A stretch of DNA of 64,000 nucleotides from Streptomyces violaceusniger (GTDB lineage: Bacteria; Actinomycetota; Actinomycetes; Streptomycetales; Streptomycetaceae), in contig BJHW01000001.1 of NCBI GenBank assembly GCA_005405945.1, forward strand, positions 5,394,001-5,458,000. Reading direction: 5' to 3'. The translations under genes and the position numbers were made by a program. The notes under the pieces were generated by a model that was given only the letters and a program-made list of their open reading frames with translations, was not told where the DNA came from and ran no database searches. Below are positions 17,606-26,734 of this stretch, piece by piece. Position 1 is the first letter of the stretch. The number at the start of each line of letters is the position of its first letter.

Positions 17606-19287
17606 CGCTCACCGACCCGCTCGACGCGAAGGGCCCGCTCGGCGCCGCGGCACCCGCACCGCCCGCCGTCCCCACCGGCTCCCCCACCCCCGTCTTCGTC
17701 TCGCTGAAGCTGGCGCTGCTGCGCAACGGGCTGCGCCAGTCCAGCGGCCGCCGGGCCGCGTACCTCACCTCGCTGGTGATGGCCCTGCTGTTCGCCGTGT
17801 TGCAGCTGCTCGGCCTGGTGCTGCTGCGCGGTACGAACCACGTCGACGCTCTGGTCACTCTCCTTACGGCGGTGCTCGCGCTCGGCTGGGCGGTGATGCC
17901 GCTGTTCTTCCCCGGCGGGGACGAAACCCTCGACCCGACGCGGCTGGTGATGCTGCCGCTGCGGCCGCGCTCGCTGATCGCCGCACTGCTGGTGTCCTCG
18001 CTGATCGGCATCGGCCCGCTGTTCACGCTGACCCTGGTGGCCGGTTCGGCGATCGCCGTCGCGCACGGGGCGGCCGCCGCGGTGGCGGGGGTCCTGGCCG
18101 TGGTGCTGACGGTGCTGGTGTGCGTGGCGCTGGCCCGCGCCGTCGCCACGGCCAACACCCGCCTCCTCACCAGCCGCAGGGGCCGCGACCTGGCGGTGCT
18201 CAGCGGTCTGTTCGTGGCGATCGGCGCGCAGTTCGTGAACCTCGGGGCCCAGCAGCTCGGCGGCGAGAACGGCCTGTCCGTGCTGGAGCCGGCCGCCGCG
18301 GTGCTGCGCTGGGTGCCGCCCGCGGCGGCGGTGGACGCCGTCCAGGGCGTGAGCGACGGCGCCTACGGGGTCGCCGCGGCCCAGTTCGCGCTGACCGTCG
18401 CCGCGTTGGCGCTGCTGATGTGGTGGTGGCGGTCCACCCTCACCCATCTGATGACCACCCCGGACGCCTCCACGATCCAGGCGGCGACGCCGCGCGAGCG
18501 ACGGAGCCCCGGCGCGGCCGACACCCCGGACGCCTCGGGCCCGTTCGCCGGGCTGCTGCCCTCCGGCCGCACCGGCACGGTGCTGCTGCGCACGCTGCGC
18601 TATGCCGTACGGGACCCGAAGACCAAGTCGGCATGGGTCACCTCGCTGGGCGTCGGCCTGCTGCTGCCCTTCATCACCGCCGCCCAGGGCAACGGCTCGA
18701 TCTACTGGGCCTGCTGGGCGTCGGGGATGCTCGGCATGCTGATGTACAACCAGTTCGGCCAGGACACCTCCGCCTTCTGGATGGTCGCCCAGACGATCTC
18801 CTCGCCCCGCGACGCCTATCTGGAACTGCGGGGCCGTGCGCTGGCGCTGCTCCTCGTCGCGGTGCCGTACGTGGCGGTGGCGGTGCTCGGCTGCGCCGCC
18901 TTCCTGAAGAACTGGTCGGCCGCCCCCGAGGCGCTCGGGATCGCCCTGGCGCTGCTCGGCTCGATGCTGGCGACCGGCGCCATGACCTCGGTACTGGCCC
19001 CGTACTCCATTCCGCAGGACAGCGGCTACAAGAACGTCGTCCCGGCACAGGCGGGGATCGCCTGGATCAGCATCTTCGGCGGGATGATCGTGGGTTCCGT
19101 GCTGTGCGCGCCGGTGCTGGGCCTGACGATCTGGCTGCATGTCTCCGGGGCGCACGGCTGGCTGTGGGTGGTGTTCCCGCTGGGCGCGGTGTACGGCGCG
19201 GCGATCGCGGAGACCGGCCTGCGGGTGGCGGCGCCGCGGGTCGCGGCGCGGCTGCCGGAGATCCTGGCGGCGGTCAGCAAGGGGTGA
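17602..19287 (+). CDS. ABC transporter permease
   Basis: A 561-residue integral membrane protein with an N-terminal cytoplasmic segment of about 50 residues and roughly ten to twelve hydrophobic helices, split by a hydrophilic loop around residues 285-325 (TTPDASTIQAATPRE). It partners the ATPase encoded just upstream with a four-base overlap. The arrangement (one ATPase, one large permease, no binding protein) indicates an exporter. A strong hairpin terminator follows 15 bases after the stop. Confidence 0.88.
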   Translation: MTLTDPLDAKGPLGAAAPAPPAVPTGSPTPVFVSLKLALLRNGLRQSSGRRAAYLTSLVMALLFAVLQLLGLVLLRGTNHVDALVTLLTAVLALGWAVMPLFFPGGDETLDPTRLVMLPLRPRSLIAALLVSSLIGIGPLFTLTLVAGSAIAVAHGAAAAVAGVLAVVLTVLVCVALARAVATANTRLLTSRRGRDLAVLSGLFVAIGAQFVNLGAQQLGGENGLSVLEPAAAVLRWVPPAAAVDAVQGVSDGAYGVAAAQFALTVAALALLMWWWRSTLTHLMTTPDASTIQAATPRERRSPGAADTPDASGPFAGLLPSGRTGTVLLRTLRYAVRDPKTKSAWVTSLGVGLLLPFITAAQGNGSIYWACWASGMLGMLMYNQFGQDTSAFWMVAQTISSPRDAYLELRGRALALLLVAVPYVAVAVLGCAAFLKNWSAAPEALGIALALLGSMLATGAMTSVLAPYSIPQDSGYKNVVPAQAGIAWISIFGGMIVGSVLCAPVLGLTIWLHVSGAHGWLWVVFPLGAVYGAAIAETGLRVAAPRVAARLPEILAAVSKG

Positions 19288-19301
19288 CGACGCGGGCACG
19301 T

Positions 19302-19336
19302 GCGGCGGGGCCGGGGTGGGCCCCCGGCCCCGCCGC
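19302..19336 (+). terminator. 15-bp perfect hairpin terminator
   Basis: A perfect stem of 15 bp (GCGGCGGGGCCGGGG with complement) around the loop TGGGC, starting 15 bases after the permease stop, closes the ABC operon. No T-tract follows. Confidence 0.85.
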
Positions 19337-19422
19337 GTGCCGTCGTACGAAAGCCTCCGCAGCCTCCGCGCCCGACTGCCGAGCAACCAACTGCCGCGCA
19401 CTCAACTGCCGTAACGTTCCGG

Positions 19423-19767
19423 CTAGTCGAGGTACTTGCTGTACACCCAGCCTCTGGTTCCGGCGTGAATTCCGGTCGTGGTCCGCTTGAGGATCTTTCC
19501 GTAGGACCAGCTGTTCTCAAAGCCCCGGGTGCGGCAGAAGTACCGGAACGAATCCCCTCGGTAAAGCGTCCCTATAGCGCGGTACCGCTTTCCCGGTCCG
19601 GTGCGGAATCTCGCGCCGCTGGTCGAGACCTTGAAATTGACGTCCGGGGAATTGAACTGACACGCCGATGACCCCACCGCCGACGCCGTTGGCGCCAGGG
19701 CGACGGAACCGCCCAGCATCAGCACCGCCGAGAGCACGACCATCGAGGCTTTACGTTTGATCTTCAC
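19423..19767 (-). CDS. secreted SH3-like protein
   Basis: A 114-residue protein with a basic N-terminus (KIKRK), a hydrophobic stretch and a signal-peptide cleavage site near PTASAVG. The mature part resembles a bacterial SH3 fold: FRTGPGKRYRAIGTLYRGD, a central Cys pair (two Cys in the mature chain, possibly a disulfide) and an end GWVYSKYLD. Such domains bind cell wall or act as small extracellular modules. GTG 19767 has GGGGGTGG upstream. It converges on the ABC operon across the terminator. Confidence 0.78.
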   Translation of the reverse strand: MKIKRKASMVVLSAVLMLGGSVALAPTASAVGSSACQFNSPDVNFKVSTSGARFRTGPGKRYRAIGTLYRGDSFRYFCRTRGFENSWSYGKILKRTTTGIHAGTRGWVYSKYLD

Positions 19768-19920
19768 GCGACCACCCCCCGTGATCAGTAATTTCATTGC
19801 GCGCCGAAGAGCGTAGCACCCGTCAATCCGGAAGCTCAGGACCCGGTAAAGACCCCGACGCCCCTCGGCGAGTCGCCGATGGATCGGTGGTGCTGACAAG
19901 TTGAAAGCCGAAGGGAATTG

Positions 19921-21108
19921 TCAGCAGAGCGCCTCGGGGGTGAGCCCCGCGGCATCCGTATGGCCCGACAGCGCCAGCGTCAGCTCGAACTCGGCCAGCA
20001 GGGCGCGGATCACATGCTCCACCCCCGGCTGCCCGTCCAGCCCGAGCCCATAGGCGTACGGCCGCCCCAGCAGCACCGCGCGGGCGCCGAGGGCGAGCGC
20101 CTTGAACACATCGTCACCGGTGCGCACTCCGCTGTCGAAGAGCACCGCCAGCCGGTCACCGGCCGCCTCCACCACCCCCGGCAGCGCGTCGGCCGCCCCG
20201 ATCGAGCCGCCCACCTGGCGGCCGCCGTGGTTGGACACCACGACGCCGTCCATCCCCGCGTCCGCCGCGCGCCGGGCGTCGTCGGGGTGCAGCACCCCCT
20301 TCAGCACGATCGGGCCGTCCCAGTGCTCGCGCAGGAACGCCAGGTCCTCCCAGGTCTTCCCGGCGTCGCCGAACAGCCGCACAAAGTGCAGCACCGCGGC
20401 GTCCCGGTCCTCGTGGACCGGCTTGGCGAGCCCGGCCTGGAACGCCGGATCGGTGAAGTAGTTGGCGGTGCCCACACCGTGCAGGAACGGCAGATACGCC
20501 TGGTCGAGATCGCGCGGCCGCCAGGCCAGCAGCGGGGTGTCGAGGGTGACCACCAGGGCCGTGAAACCACAGGACTTGGCGCGGCTCAGAAAGCTCCTGG
20601 TGACCTCGCGGTCCTTGCCCCAGTAGAGCTGGAACCACCGCTCGCCGTCCCCCATCGCCTCCGCCACCCGCTCCATCGGCGTACTGGACGCGGAGGAGAG
20701 GATGAACGGCACGCCCTGCGCCGCGGCGGCCCGCGCCGCCGCGCACTCCGCGTCCGGGTGCATGATCGACAGCACGCCGATCGGCGCGAGCGCGAGCGGC
20801 GCGGACAGCCGGGTGCCGAACAGCCCGACCGACAGATTCCGCCGCCGTACGTCACGGAGCATCCGGGGCACGATCCGATGCCGTTCCAGCGCCGCCCGGT
20901 TGGCCCGCTCGGTGCTGCCGCTGCCCGCGCTGCCCGCCACATAGCCCACCGGCCCGGGCCCCAGCCGCGCCTCGGCCAGCTCCTCGAGCCGGGTCAGATC
21001 GGCGGGAAGCCGGGGAACGGCGCCGGTCATCCCGTTCAGATAAATCTCGTACTGGAACGCCGCCCAGTCCTTGCCGGGTTCCGGTTCCGTGCTGTCGCCA
21101 CCGATCAT
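19921..21108 (-). CDS. FMN-dependent alpha-hydroxy-acid oxidase (lactate 2-monooxygenase-like)
   Basis: A 395-residue TIM-barrel flavoenzyme that would oxidise L-2-hydroxy acids. Characteristic motifs are APIGVLSIMHPDAE near the start of the barrel, FQLYWGKDREV, the active-site SNHGGRQVGGSIGAADALP with catalytic His, and FDSGVRTGDDVFKALALGA with the FMN phosphate loop. The long N-terminal part before the barrel fits the lactate 2-monooxygenase branch better than glycolate oxidase; the substrate is inferred. ATG 21108 has GAAGGGAAG upstream. It stands alone between the SH3 protein and a lipoprotein gene. Confidence 0.88.
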   Translation of the reverse strand: MIGGDSTEPEPGKDWAAFQYEIYLNGMTGAVPRLPADLTRLEELAEARLGPGPVGYVAGSAGSGSTERANRAALERHRIVPRMLRDVRRRNLSVGLFGTRLSAPLALAPIGVLSIMHPDAECAAARAAAAQGVPFILSSASSTPMERVAEAMGDGERWFQLYWGKDREVTRSFLSRAKSCGFTALVVTLDTPLLAWRPRDLDQAYLPFLHGVGTANYFTDPAFQAGLAKPVHEDRDAAVLHFVRLFGDAGKTWEDLAFLREHWDGPIVLKGVLHPDDARRAADAGMDGVVVSNHGGRQVGGSIGAADALPGVVEAAGDRLAVLFDSGVRTGDDVFKALALGARAVLLGRPYAYGLGLDGQPGVEHVIRALLAEFELTLALSGHTDAAGLTPEALC

Positions 21109-21252
21109 GTGCTTCCCTTCACCTGTCCATTACTGGTCAATTTCCCATTGCTGTAAGGGAGTAGAGGCCTCGTAGGATCGACGAACCGTCGATCGCGTTC
21201 AAGGGATCACACCGGAACGCGATGAGGACACGTTCCCGCATTGGAGTTCCAC

Positions 21253-21885
21253 TTGCCGCTGACCAAGACAACCTGGCTGCGTGTCGGCGCGCCCGTTGCC
21301 GTACTGGCTCTCGCCCTGACCGCGTGCGGACCATTCGGCGAAAAGGGCGATACATCCGAGAACGCACGGCACACTTCCCGCTCGGGTGTCACCGATGGTC
21401 ACCAGAGCGGTGCGCAGAAGGTCGGTATGCGATCGGACGGGGAGCCACCGCTCCGGCCGGGTCAGGCCGGTACGCGTGCGTTCAAGGAGGACACCGGGGT
21501 CGAGCCCACCTACCGGATCGCGGCGCAGAAGGTCGACATCGGCACGGCGGCCGAGGCCAAGGCGCTGGTGTCGAACCCGGCGGACGCCGAGGGCAAGGTG
21601 CCCGCGGTGGCCTATGTGAAGTACACCCATGTGCGCGGCGCCACGGTGAAGGAGTATCCGCGGGTCGGGGACTACGCGGAGGTGTACGCGGACGGGCGGC
21701 GGGGAGCGAAGGTCACCGGCGCTGCCGGACGGCCCAAGGGGTGCGCGGACTCGGATGAGATCAAGAACTGGAGGAGCGGGCAGAGCTATCTGCTCTGCAA
21801 CACCTTCCTGGTTCCCGCGCGGGCGAGTTCGGTCGAGGTGATGTGGACGGAGATCGGCGGCGAGCCGTTCGTCTGGACGTTCTGA
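21253..21885 (+). CDS. lipoprotein of unknown function
   Basis: A 210-residue protein with a short signal sequence ending in the lipobox LTAC (Cys about 23 from TTG 21253). TTG 21253 is chosen because GGAG lies six bases upstream; another TTG at 21241 would add four residues. The mature part has two further Cys (KGCADSDE and YLLCNTF) that could form a disulfide, and a beta-rich pattern. I do not recognise the family; an extracellular lipid-anchored role is inferred. Confidence 0.78.
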   Translation: MPLTKTTWLRVGAPVAVLALALTACGPFGEKGDTSENARHTSRSGVTDGHQSGAQKVGMRSDGEPPLRPGQAGTRAFKEDTGVEPTYRIAAQKVDIGTAAEAKALVSNPADAEGKVPAVAYVKYTHVRGATVKEYPRVGDYAEVYADGRRGAKVTGAAGRPKGCADSDEIKNWRSGQSYLLCNTFLVPARASSVEVMWTEIGGEPFVWTF

Positions 21886-21894
21886 ACCGGGCGC

Positions 21895-21940
21895 CACATG
21901 GTCCGTGTTGGGCCCCTCACATGGCCCGTGTTGGGCCCCT
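21895..21940. repeat. 23-bp direct repeat, two copies
   Basis: CACATGGTCCGTGTTGGGCC and CACATGGCCCGTGTTGGGCC start 23 bases apart, in the 63-base gap between the lipoprotein stop and the convergent hydrolase stop. The unit does not include either stop codon. Confidence 0.85.
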
Positions 21941-21948
21941 CGGTGCCG

Positions 21949-22818
21949 TCAGACGGGCAGGACGGAGGCCAGGAACGGCTCCACGGCGCGGCGCCAGCCG
22001 TCCGGCTGGTCGTAGTGGACGAGATGGCCCGCGTCCACCACCTCCGCGTACTGTCCGCGGGGCAGGACGCGGACCATCTCCTGCGCCTCCGCGCGGCCCA
22101 GCTCACCGTCCAGCCCGCGCACGACCAGGGTGGGGCACTCGACCAGCGCCAGCTCCTCCCAATGGGCGTCATGGACCCAGGTATCACGGATCTTCAGCAT
22201 CTGGCGGCAGGAGAAGGCCGGGCGCCAGCCGTCCGATCGCTCGGCCATGACCTCGGCGAAGAAGTCGCCCCGGGGCGGGTTCGGCCGCTCCAGCGTCGGA
22301 TCGTCCTCACCGAACCACTTGCGCACATCGGCGAGCGTCGCGAACGGCGCCGGCCAGGAGCGGAACCATTCGGCCCACTCGCGCTGTGAGGCGGCGCCGA
22401 GGGCCGAGGCCCGCATATCGCAGATGACCAGCGCCCGGACCAGATCGGGGCGGCGGGCGGCGAGCTGCCAGGCGGTGAGGGCGCCCATGGCATGGCCGAT
22501 CAGCGTCACGGGGGCGAGGCCGAGCTGCTCCACGGCCGCCTCGGCGTCGTCCACATAGGTGGAGCGGTCGAACGGCCCCTCGGCCGGCTTCTGGCTGCGG
22601 CCGTGGCCGCGCTGGTCGAGGGCGACCGCCCGATAGCGAGTGGAGAGCCAGCGGGCCGTCTCCGCCCAGTGGGCGGCCCGGCCCAGCAGCCCATGGAGCA
22701 ACAGCACTCCGGGGCCCCGCGCTCCCTCGCGGCCAGCGCCTGCCTTGGGCGGATCGGTGAACTCCCAGGCGGCGAGCCGCACGCCGCCGGCCCCGCTCAC
22801 TTCGATGCGTCGCACCAT
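21949..22818 (-). CDS. alpha/beta-hydrolase lacking the nucleophile serine
   Basis: A 289-residue alpha/beta-hydrolase with the oxyanion strand VLLLHGLLGRAAHW, ALDQRGHGRS, an acid in VVRGLDGELG and the base histidine in VVDAGHLVHYDQ. The nucleophile elbow reads LIGHAMGAL: the serine of GxSxG is alanine (GCC). Acid and base are kept. This could be a pseudo-enzyme, a binding protein or an unusual enzyme, or a single base error (GCC for TCC). ATG 22818 is preceded by GGAGG at 11 bases; a GTG at 22830 is closer to it. Confidence 0.8.
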   Translation of the reverse strand: MVRRIEVSGAGGVRLAAWEFTDPPKAGAGREGARGPGVLLLHGLLGRAAHWAETARWLSTRYRAVALDQRGHGRSQKPAEGPFDRSTYVDDAEAAVEQLGLAPVTLIGHAMGALTAWQLAARRPDLVRALVICDMRASALGAASQREWAEWFRSWPAPFATLADVRKWFGEDDPTLERPNPPRGDFFAEVMAERSDGWRPAFSCRQMLKIRDTWVHDAHWEELALVECPTLVVRGLDGELGRAEAQEMVRVLPRGQYAEVVDAGHLVHYDQPDGWRRAVEPFLASVLPV

Positions 22819-23461
22819 GTGGTCTGACACCTCCAACCCTCTCTCGAACACCCTCACAGTATCGAACTCATATTCGAACACAGGGTATTGCCGTCCAACA
22901 CCCCTCGTTCGAGTGACCGTGCACGGGGATTGATCGTCTGCGCCCTGGGGAGACAGCTAGCGGGAGGCGGACTGCTCGGGGAAGGGAGTCCGCGGGGACG
23001 ACCCTGGGAGCTCGGGGCTCCGGGTCACCAGGGCCCCGGGTCGCACCGGCCGCGTTCGCGCGGTCCGTGCGCACCGGGGCCCAGCGGGGGACATGGGGAA
23101 GCGGGGCCCCGGCACCTGACGGCACCGGGGCCCTCGCTACGGAACACCCCCTTGGCGGCGCAGCCCATCGGGCCCACCGGACCCCCTCCCCTGACGATCC
23201 GACGTCAGCGACAGCGTCGCACGCGGCGGCCCGGCCCGCTCGGTTTCTGTCGACTCCGGTATCGGGAAAATCCGTCGTCGCAGGTCGTGACGGCCGAATG
23301 GCTTGAACCGGGTGTATCGGTCAGCGTGTCGAGGCACGGGAGGTGGTGCGGAAGTGTGTTCGCGGGCTGTTGGGGAGCGAGATGAGCGGCGGGCCGGGGC
23401 GGGCGTCCGCGCGCCGGGGTTTGGAAGAGTGGGACGAGCCGGAGCCGGGGGGCGTCCAGCG
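22819..23461. other. 643-base intergenic region with hairpins, no gene seen
   Basis: The region lies between the hydrolase start and the dmdR1 stop, both on the minus strand. It holds an imperfect long hairpin at about 23034-23086 (GGCCCCGG arm, TTCG apex, CCGGGGCC arm) and a second hairpin at 23104-23133 (nine-bp GGGCCCCGG stem). One or both may terminate dmdR1. I see no gene, but a structured RNA is possible. Confidence 0.55.
23104..23133. terminator. hairpin, possible terminator
   Basis: GGGCCCCGG (23104-23112) pairs with CCGGGGCCC (23125-23133) across a 12-base loop, downstream of dmdR1 on the minus strand. Confidence 0.4.
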
Positions 23462-24154
23462 TCAGCGCTTGGCCACGAAGACATGCGAGGCGATCTCCGC
23501 CTCCAGCTCCGCCGCCTCGCCACTGCTGCCGACCAGCACCCCGCCCGCCGACTCGGTGACGCTCACCACGGAGCCCGGCTGCACCCCGGCCCGCCGCAAC
23601 GTGTACATCACCTGGGCGTCGGCCTGGATGGGCTCGCCGATGCGGCGCACCACCACCGTCTTGCCCTCCGAACCCGGCTCCAGCTCACGCAGGCTCACCA
23701 TGGACTCGTCCAGGAACGGATCGGCCTCGGCCTTCTCACCCAGCTCCTCCAGGCCCGGAATGGGGTTTCCGTACGGCGACTCGGTCGGATGGCGGAGCAA
23801 CTCCAGCACCCGCCGCTCCACCGCCTCGCTCATCACATGCTCCCAGCGGCACGCCTCGGCGTGGACCTGCTCCCACTCCAGCCCGATCACATCGACGAGC
23901 AGGCACTCCGCGAGCCGGTGCTTGCGCATCACGCGCGTGGCCAGCCGGCGGCCCTCCTCGGTCAGCTCCAGATGACGGTCGCCCGCGACCGTGACCAGCC
24001 CATCGCGCTCCATCCGCGCCACCGTCTGGCTGACCGTCGGACCGCTCTGCTCGAGCCGCTCCGCGATCCGGGCGCGCATGGGGACCACGCCCTCCTCCTC
24101 GAGCTCGAGGATGGTGCGGAGATACATCTCCGTGGTGTCGATCAGTCCGGACAT
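23462..24154 (-). CDS. dmdR1: iron-dependent repressor of the DtxR family
   Basis: A 230-residue DtxR/IdeR-type repressor that binds iron boxes and represses siderophore and uptake genes when Fe(II) is present. Domains in order: winged helix (1-70, GPTVSQTVARMERDGLV), dimerisation and metal sites (75-140), SH3/FeoA-like domain (about 150-230). All metal ligands are visible: Met10 in TEMYLRT, His and Glu in KHRLAE, and HAEACRWEH with the Cys that marks iron-type rather than manganese-type members. ATG 24154 follows GAGGGG. The divergent SIS gene matches the S. coelicolor dmdR1 neighbourhood. An antiparallel ORF covers it. Confidence 0.9.
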   Translation of the reverse strand: MSGLIDTTEMYLRTILELEEEGVVPMRARIAERLEQSGPTVSQTVARMERDGLVTVAGDRHLELTEEGRRLATRVMRKHRLAECLLVDVIGLEWEQVHAEACRWEHVMSEAVERRVLELLRHPTESPYGNPIPGLEELGEKAEADPFLDESMVSLRELEPGSEGKTVVVRRIGEPIQADAQVMYTLRRAGVQPGSVVSVTESAGGVLVGSSGEAAELEAEIASHVFVAKR

Positions 24155-24306
24155 GCGTGCCCCTCGAAGTGTCGTGCGGTGGCCCTCAACCAATTCTGAC
24201 GCATCCCACCGACAACGGGGCCGAGTCGGCCCCTTCCGCCGCAAGGGACCGGGCTGCTATTCACAGCGTCATGATCGAAACCCCCCACAGGGAAGGCGAC
24301 GCGTTG

Positions 24307-25062
24307 ATGAGCGAGTCCAAACCGGCCGGGCGATTCTTCGACGCGGCCATCGGCCTGCTGCGGCAGGTGCGGGACGAGGAGGGCGAGCATATCGCCGCGG
24401 CGGGCACCCTGATCGCCGATACCGTCGCCGCGGGCGGCCGCCTCTTCACCTTCGGCGCCGGGCACTCCTCCCTGCCCGCGCAGGACGTCGTCTACCGCGC
24501 GGGCGGGCTCGCGCTGATGAACCTGCTGCCGGTGCCGGGAGCGGTGGGCGTGGACGTCGTCCCCGCCACTCTGGGCAGCGCGCTCGAACGCGTCGACGGG
24601 CTCGCCACGACCGTCCTCGACAGCAGCCCGCTCCAGGCCGGGGACCTGCTGATCGTGATCTCGCTGTCCGGGCGCAACGTCCTGCCCGTGGAGATGGCCA
24701 TGAGCGCGCGGGATCGCGGCGTCAAGGTGATCGGGGTGACCTCGGTCGGCTACGCGACCGGCACGACCTCGCGCAACCCTTCCGGTGGCTTCCTCAAGGA
24801 CCACTGCGACCTGGTCGTCGACAACAAGATCGCGGTCGGGGACGCGGAGCTCACGGCGGACGGCGTCGGCGCGCCCTTCGCGCCCGCGTCCACCGTCGTG
24901 ACGAGCGCGATCATGCAGTCCATGGTGGCGGCCGGGATCGGGGAACTGGCCGAGCGCGGGATCGAGCCGCCCATGCTGAGGTCGGGGAACGTGGACGGCG
25001 GGCACGAGTGGAACCGTAAGGTGATGACCGAGTACGGGGACCGGATCTTCTACCGGCGGTGA
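24307..25062 (+). CDS. SIS (sugar isomerase) domain protein
   Basis: A 251-residue protein with a SIS fold, which binds phosphosugars. Motifs are FTFGAGHSSLPAQD (phosphate-binding glycine-rich turn), VISLSGRNVLPVEMA (the SGxN loop) and the well conserved end RSGNVDGGHEWN. It resembles the UPF0309-type sugar-phosphate isomerases. ATG 24307 is preferred, with GGAAGG about ten bases upstream; an ATG at 24271 would add 12 residues. It shares the promoter region with dmdR1 and could be under iron control, which is inference. Confidence 0.88.
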   Translation: MSESKPAGRFFDAAIGLLRQVRDEEGEHIAAAGTLIADTVAAGGRLFTFGAGHSSLPAQDVVYRAGGLALMNLLPVPGAVGVDVVPATLGSALERVDGLATTVLDSSPLQAGDLLIVISLSGRNVLPVEMAMSARDRGVKVIGVTSVGYATGTTSRNPSGGFLKDHCDLVVDNKIAVGDAELTADGVGAPFAPASTVVTSAIMQSMVAAGIGELAERGIEPPMLRSGNVDGGHEWNRKVMTEYGDRIFYRR

Positions 25063-25158
25063 GACCTCGCCGGGGCGCCCTTACCGGCGGTGAGACCTCG
25101 CCGGGGCGCCCTTACCGGCGGTGAGACCTCGCCGGGGCGCCCTTACCGGCGGTGGGGC
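25051..25158 (+). repeat. 31-bp stop-spanning tandem repeat, about 3.5 copies
   Basis: Units start at 25051, 25082, 25113 and 25144, each opening TACCGGCGGTGAGACCTCG (the last diverges). The first unit encodes the final YRR and TGA of the SIS gene; the others are near-exact copies after the stop. The array lies in the convergent gap before the PAS/GAF gene. Confidence 0.92.
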
Positions 25159-25172
25159 TTGCCGGGGCGGCG

Positions 25173-26734
25173 TCAGCGGCTGCGTACAGCCAGGTCCACC
25201 GAGGCGGCGACCCGGGCCGCGACGTCCTCCGCGTACGTCGCGTCCGTCCGGTCGAAGGCCCGGCGGCTGGAGGTGCGCAGGAAGGTGACCACGCCGAGGG
25301 TGCGGCCGCGGCTGCGCAGCACCGCGCACAGGCCGTGCACCGCGCCCTCCGGCCATTTGCGGGCCGCCGCCCACTGGACCGCCCCCGACTCGTCCAACCG
25401 TCTCGCGCTGGCCCGTACCGAACCGCAGCGCTCGACCGACTGGAGCGCCGGATGGCCCTCCGGGTAGGCCAGCGGGATGCCGCCCGGGACGACGGGCGGG
25501 CAGGGGCCGGGGGCGCCGGTGGGCGTGGCCGCCGCCCGGACCAGCCGGATCCGGTCGGCCGGGGCGCCCGGCGGCGGGTCCAGGACCAGGTCGATCAGGG
25601 CGTGGTCGGCGAAGCCCGCCAGCGCGAAGTCCAGGTGGACCGAGGCCGCCTCCATCGGGTCCTCGCATTCGGCCGCCGCCCGCGCCGCCCGGTGCAGCTG
25701 GTTGCCCCGGAAGCGCATCCGGGCGCTCTCCTGCTCCTGGCCCTTCACCTCCGTCACGTCCTGGAAGATCCAGGCCACCCCGAGCGGCGTCGGCTCCTCG
25801 GTGAGCGGTGAGGCCAGCCGGAGGAAGCCGCTGCGCCAGCAGCGGCGCCGCCCCGCCGCCCCGGCCTCGCCGCGGTCGGCGCCCTCGCCGCGCACCGCCT
25901 CGTCGTCGTCGAGCAGTTCGTAGCGCACGCCCTCCGCGCCCTCGAGGCCGTCCGCCGCGTCGGCGTCGGCGTCCCGCAGCGTCACCCACAGCTCGGTGGG
26001 CGCCGGGGCGCGCCCTCCGCCAGGACGTGCTGGAACGCGGCCTCCGCCTCCTCCACGCCCTGGTCCAGGAAGTCGCCCAGCGGCCGCCCGGGCGCGGCCT
26101 TACGGACGGTGCGCAGCGCGCCCGCCGCGTTGGCGTTGACGACGGCCACCCGCAGATCCGCGTCGACCAGGACCACGTTCCAGGAGGCGTCCTCCAGCAG
26201 CGCCTCGCTCAGCGCGATCGACCGCTCCAGCTCGACCTGGGCGTGCGCCTCGCTGAAGGCGCAGTACACCCCGGCCGGGCGGCCGTCCGCGCCCGGCACG
26301 CCCGAGGACTGCGTACGGACCAGGACCCGGCCGCCGTCCTTGGTCAGCAGCGCGAACTCGTGCACCCGGCGTCCCGTGGCTCCCATGGCCTCCGTAAGGC
26401 GCGCCTCGACGTCCCGGGCGTCCCCCGGGCGGGCCGCCCAGCCGCCCAGCCCCTTGCGGCCGACCGCCTCCGCCGCCGTCCACCCGAGGATGCGCTCGGC
26501 CTCGTGGTTCCAGTGGGTCACCCTGCCGTCGGCGTCGAACGCGCACAGGGCGGCGTCCATCCCGTCGAGCAGCGCGGCGAGCAGTTCGGCGTCCGGCCGC
26601 CCGGGGCCGTCCGGGCAGTCGGGGTGGCCGGACGCCGACGGGGCCGCGCCCGGCTGTCCCGGGACCCCCGCGAGGACCGGGCGGAACGCGCTGGACGTGC
26701 GGGTTCGGAACGTTGTGAAGCGCTCACCTGACAC
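25173..26734 (-). CDS. PAS/GAF-domain signalling protein (one apparent frameshift)
   Basis: The protein has two PAS domains (first around LCAFDADGRVTHWNHEAERI with GWTAAEAVGR, second around SWNVVLVDADLRVAVVNA) and a C-terminal GAF-like domain (LCAVLRSRGRTLGVVTFLR). No kinase or PP2C effector domain is present, so it may sense a signal and act through a partner. One C is missing in the run at 26005-26008; after repair the chain reads APPAPTELWVTL and the total is about 520 residues. The start is unsure: GTG 26734 is chosen to exclude a Cys-rich, non-homologous leader, but the frame is open to 26830. Confidence 0.7.

Noticed and set aside
22831..23461. A protein gene in the long gap downstream of dmdR1
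   Set aside because: Open frames there are Arg/Gly-rich mirror types without start signals; hairpins dominate the region.
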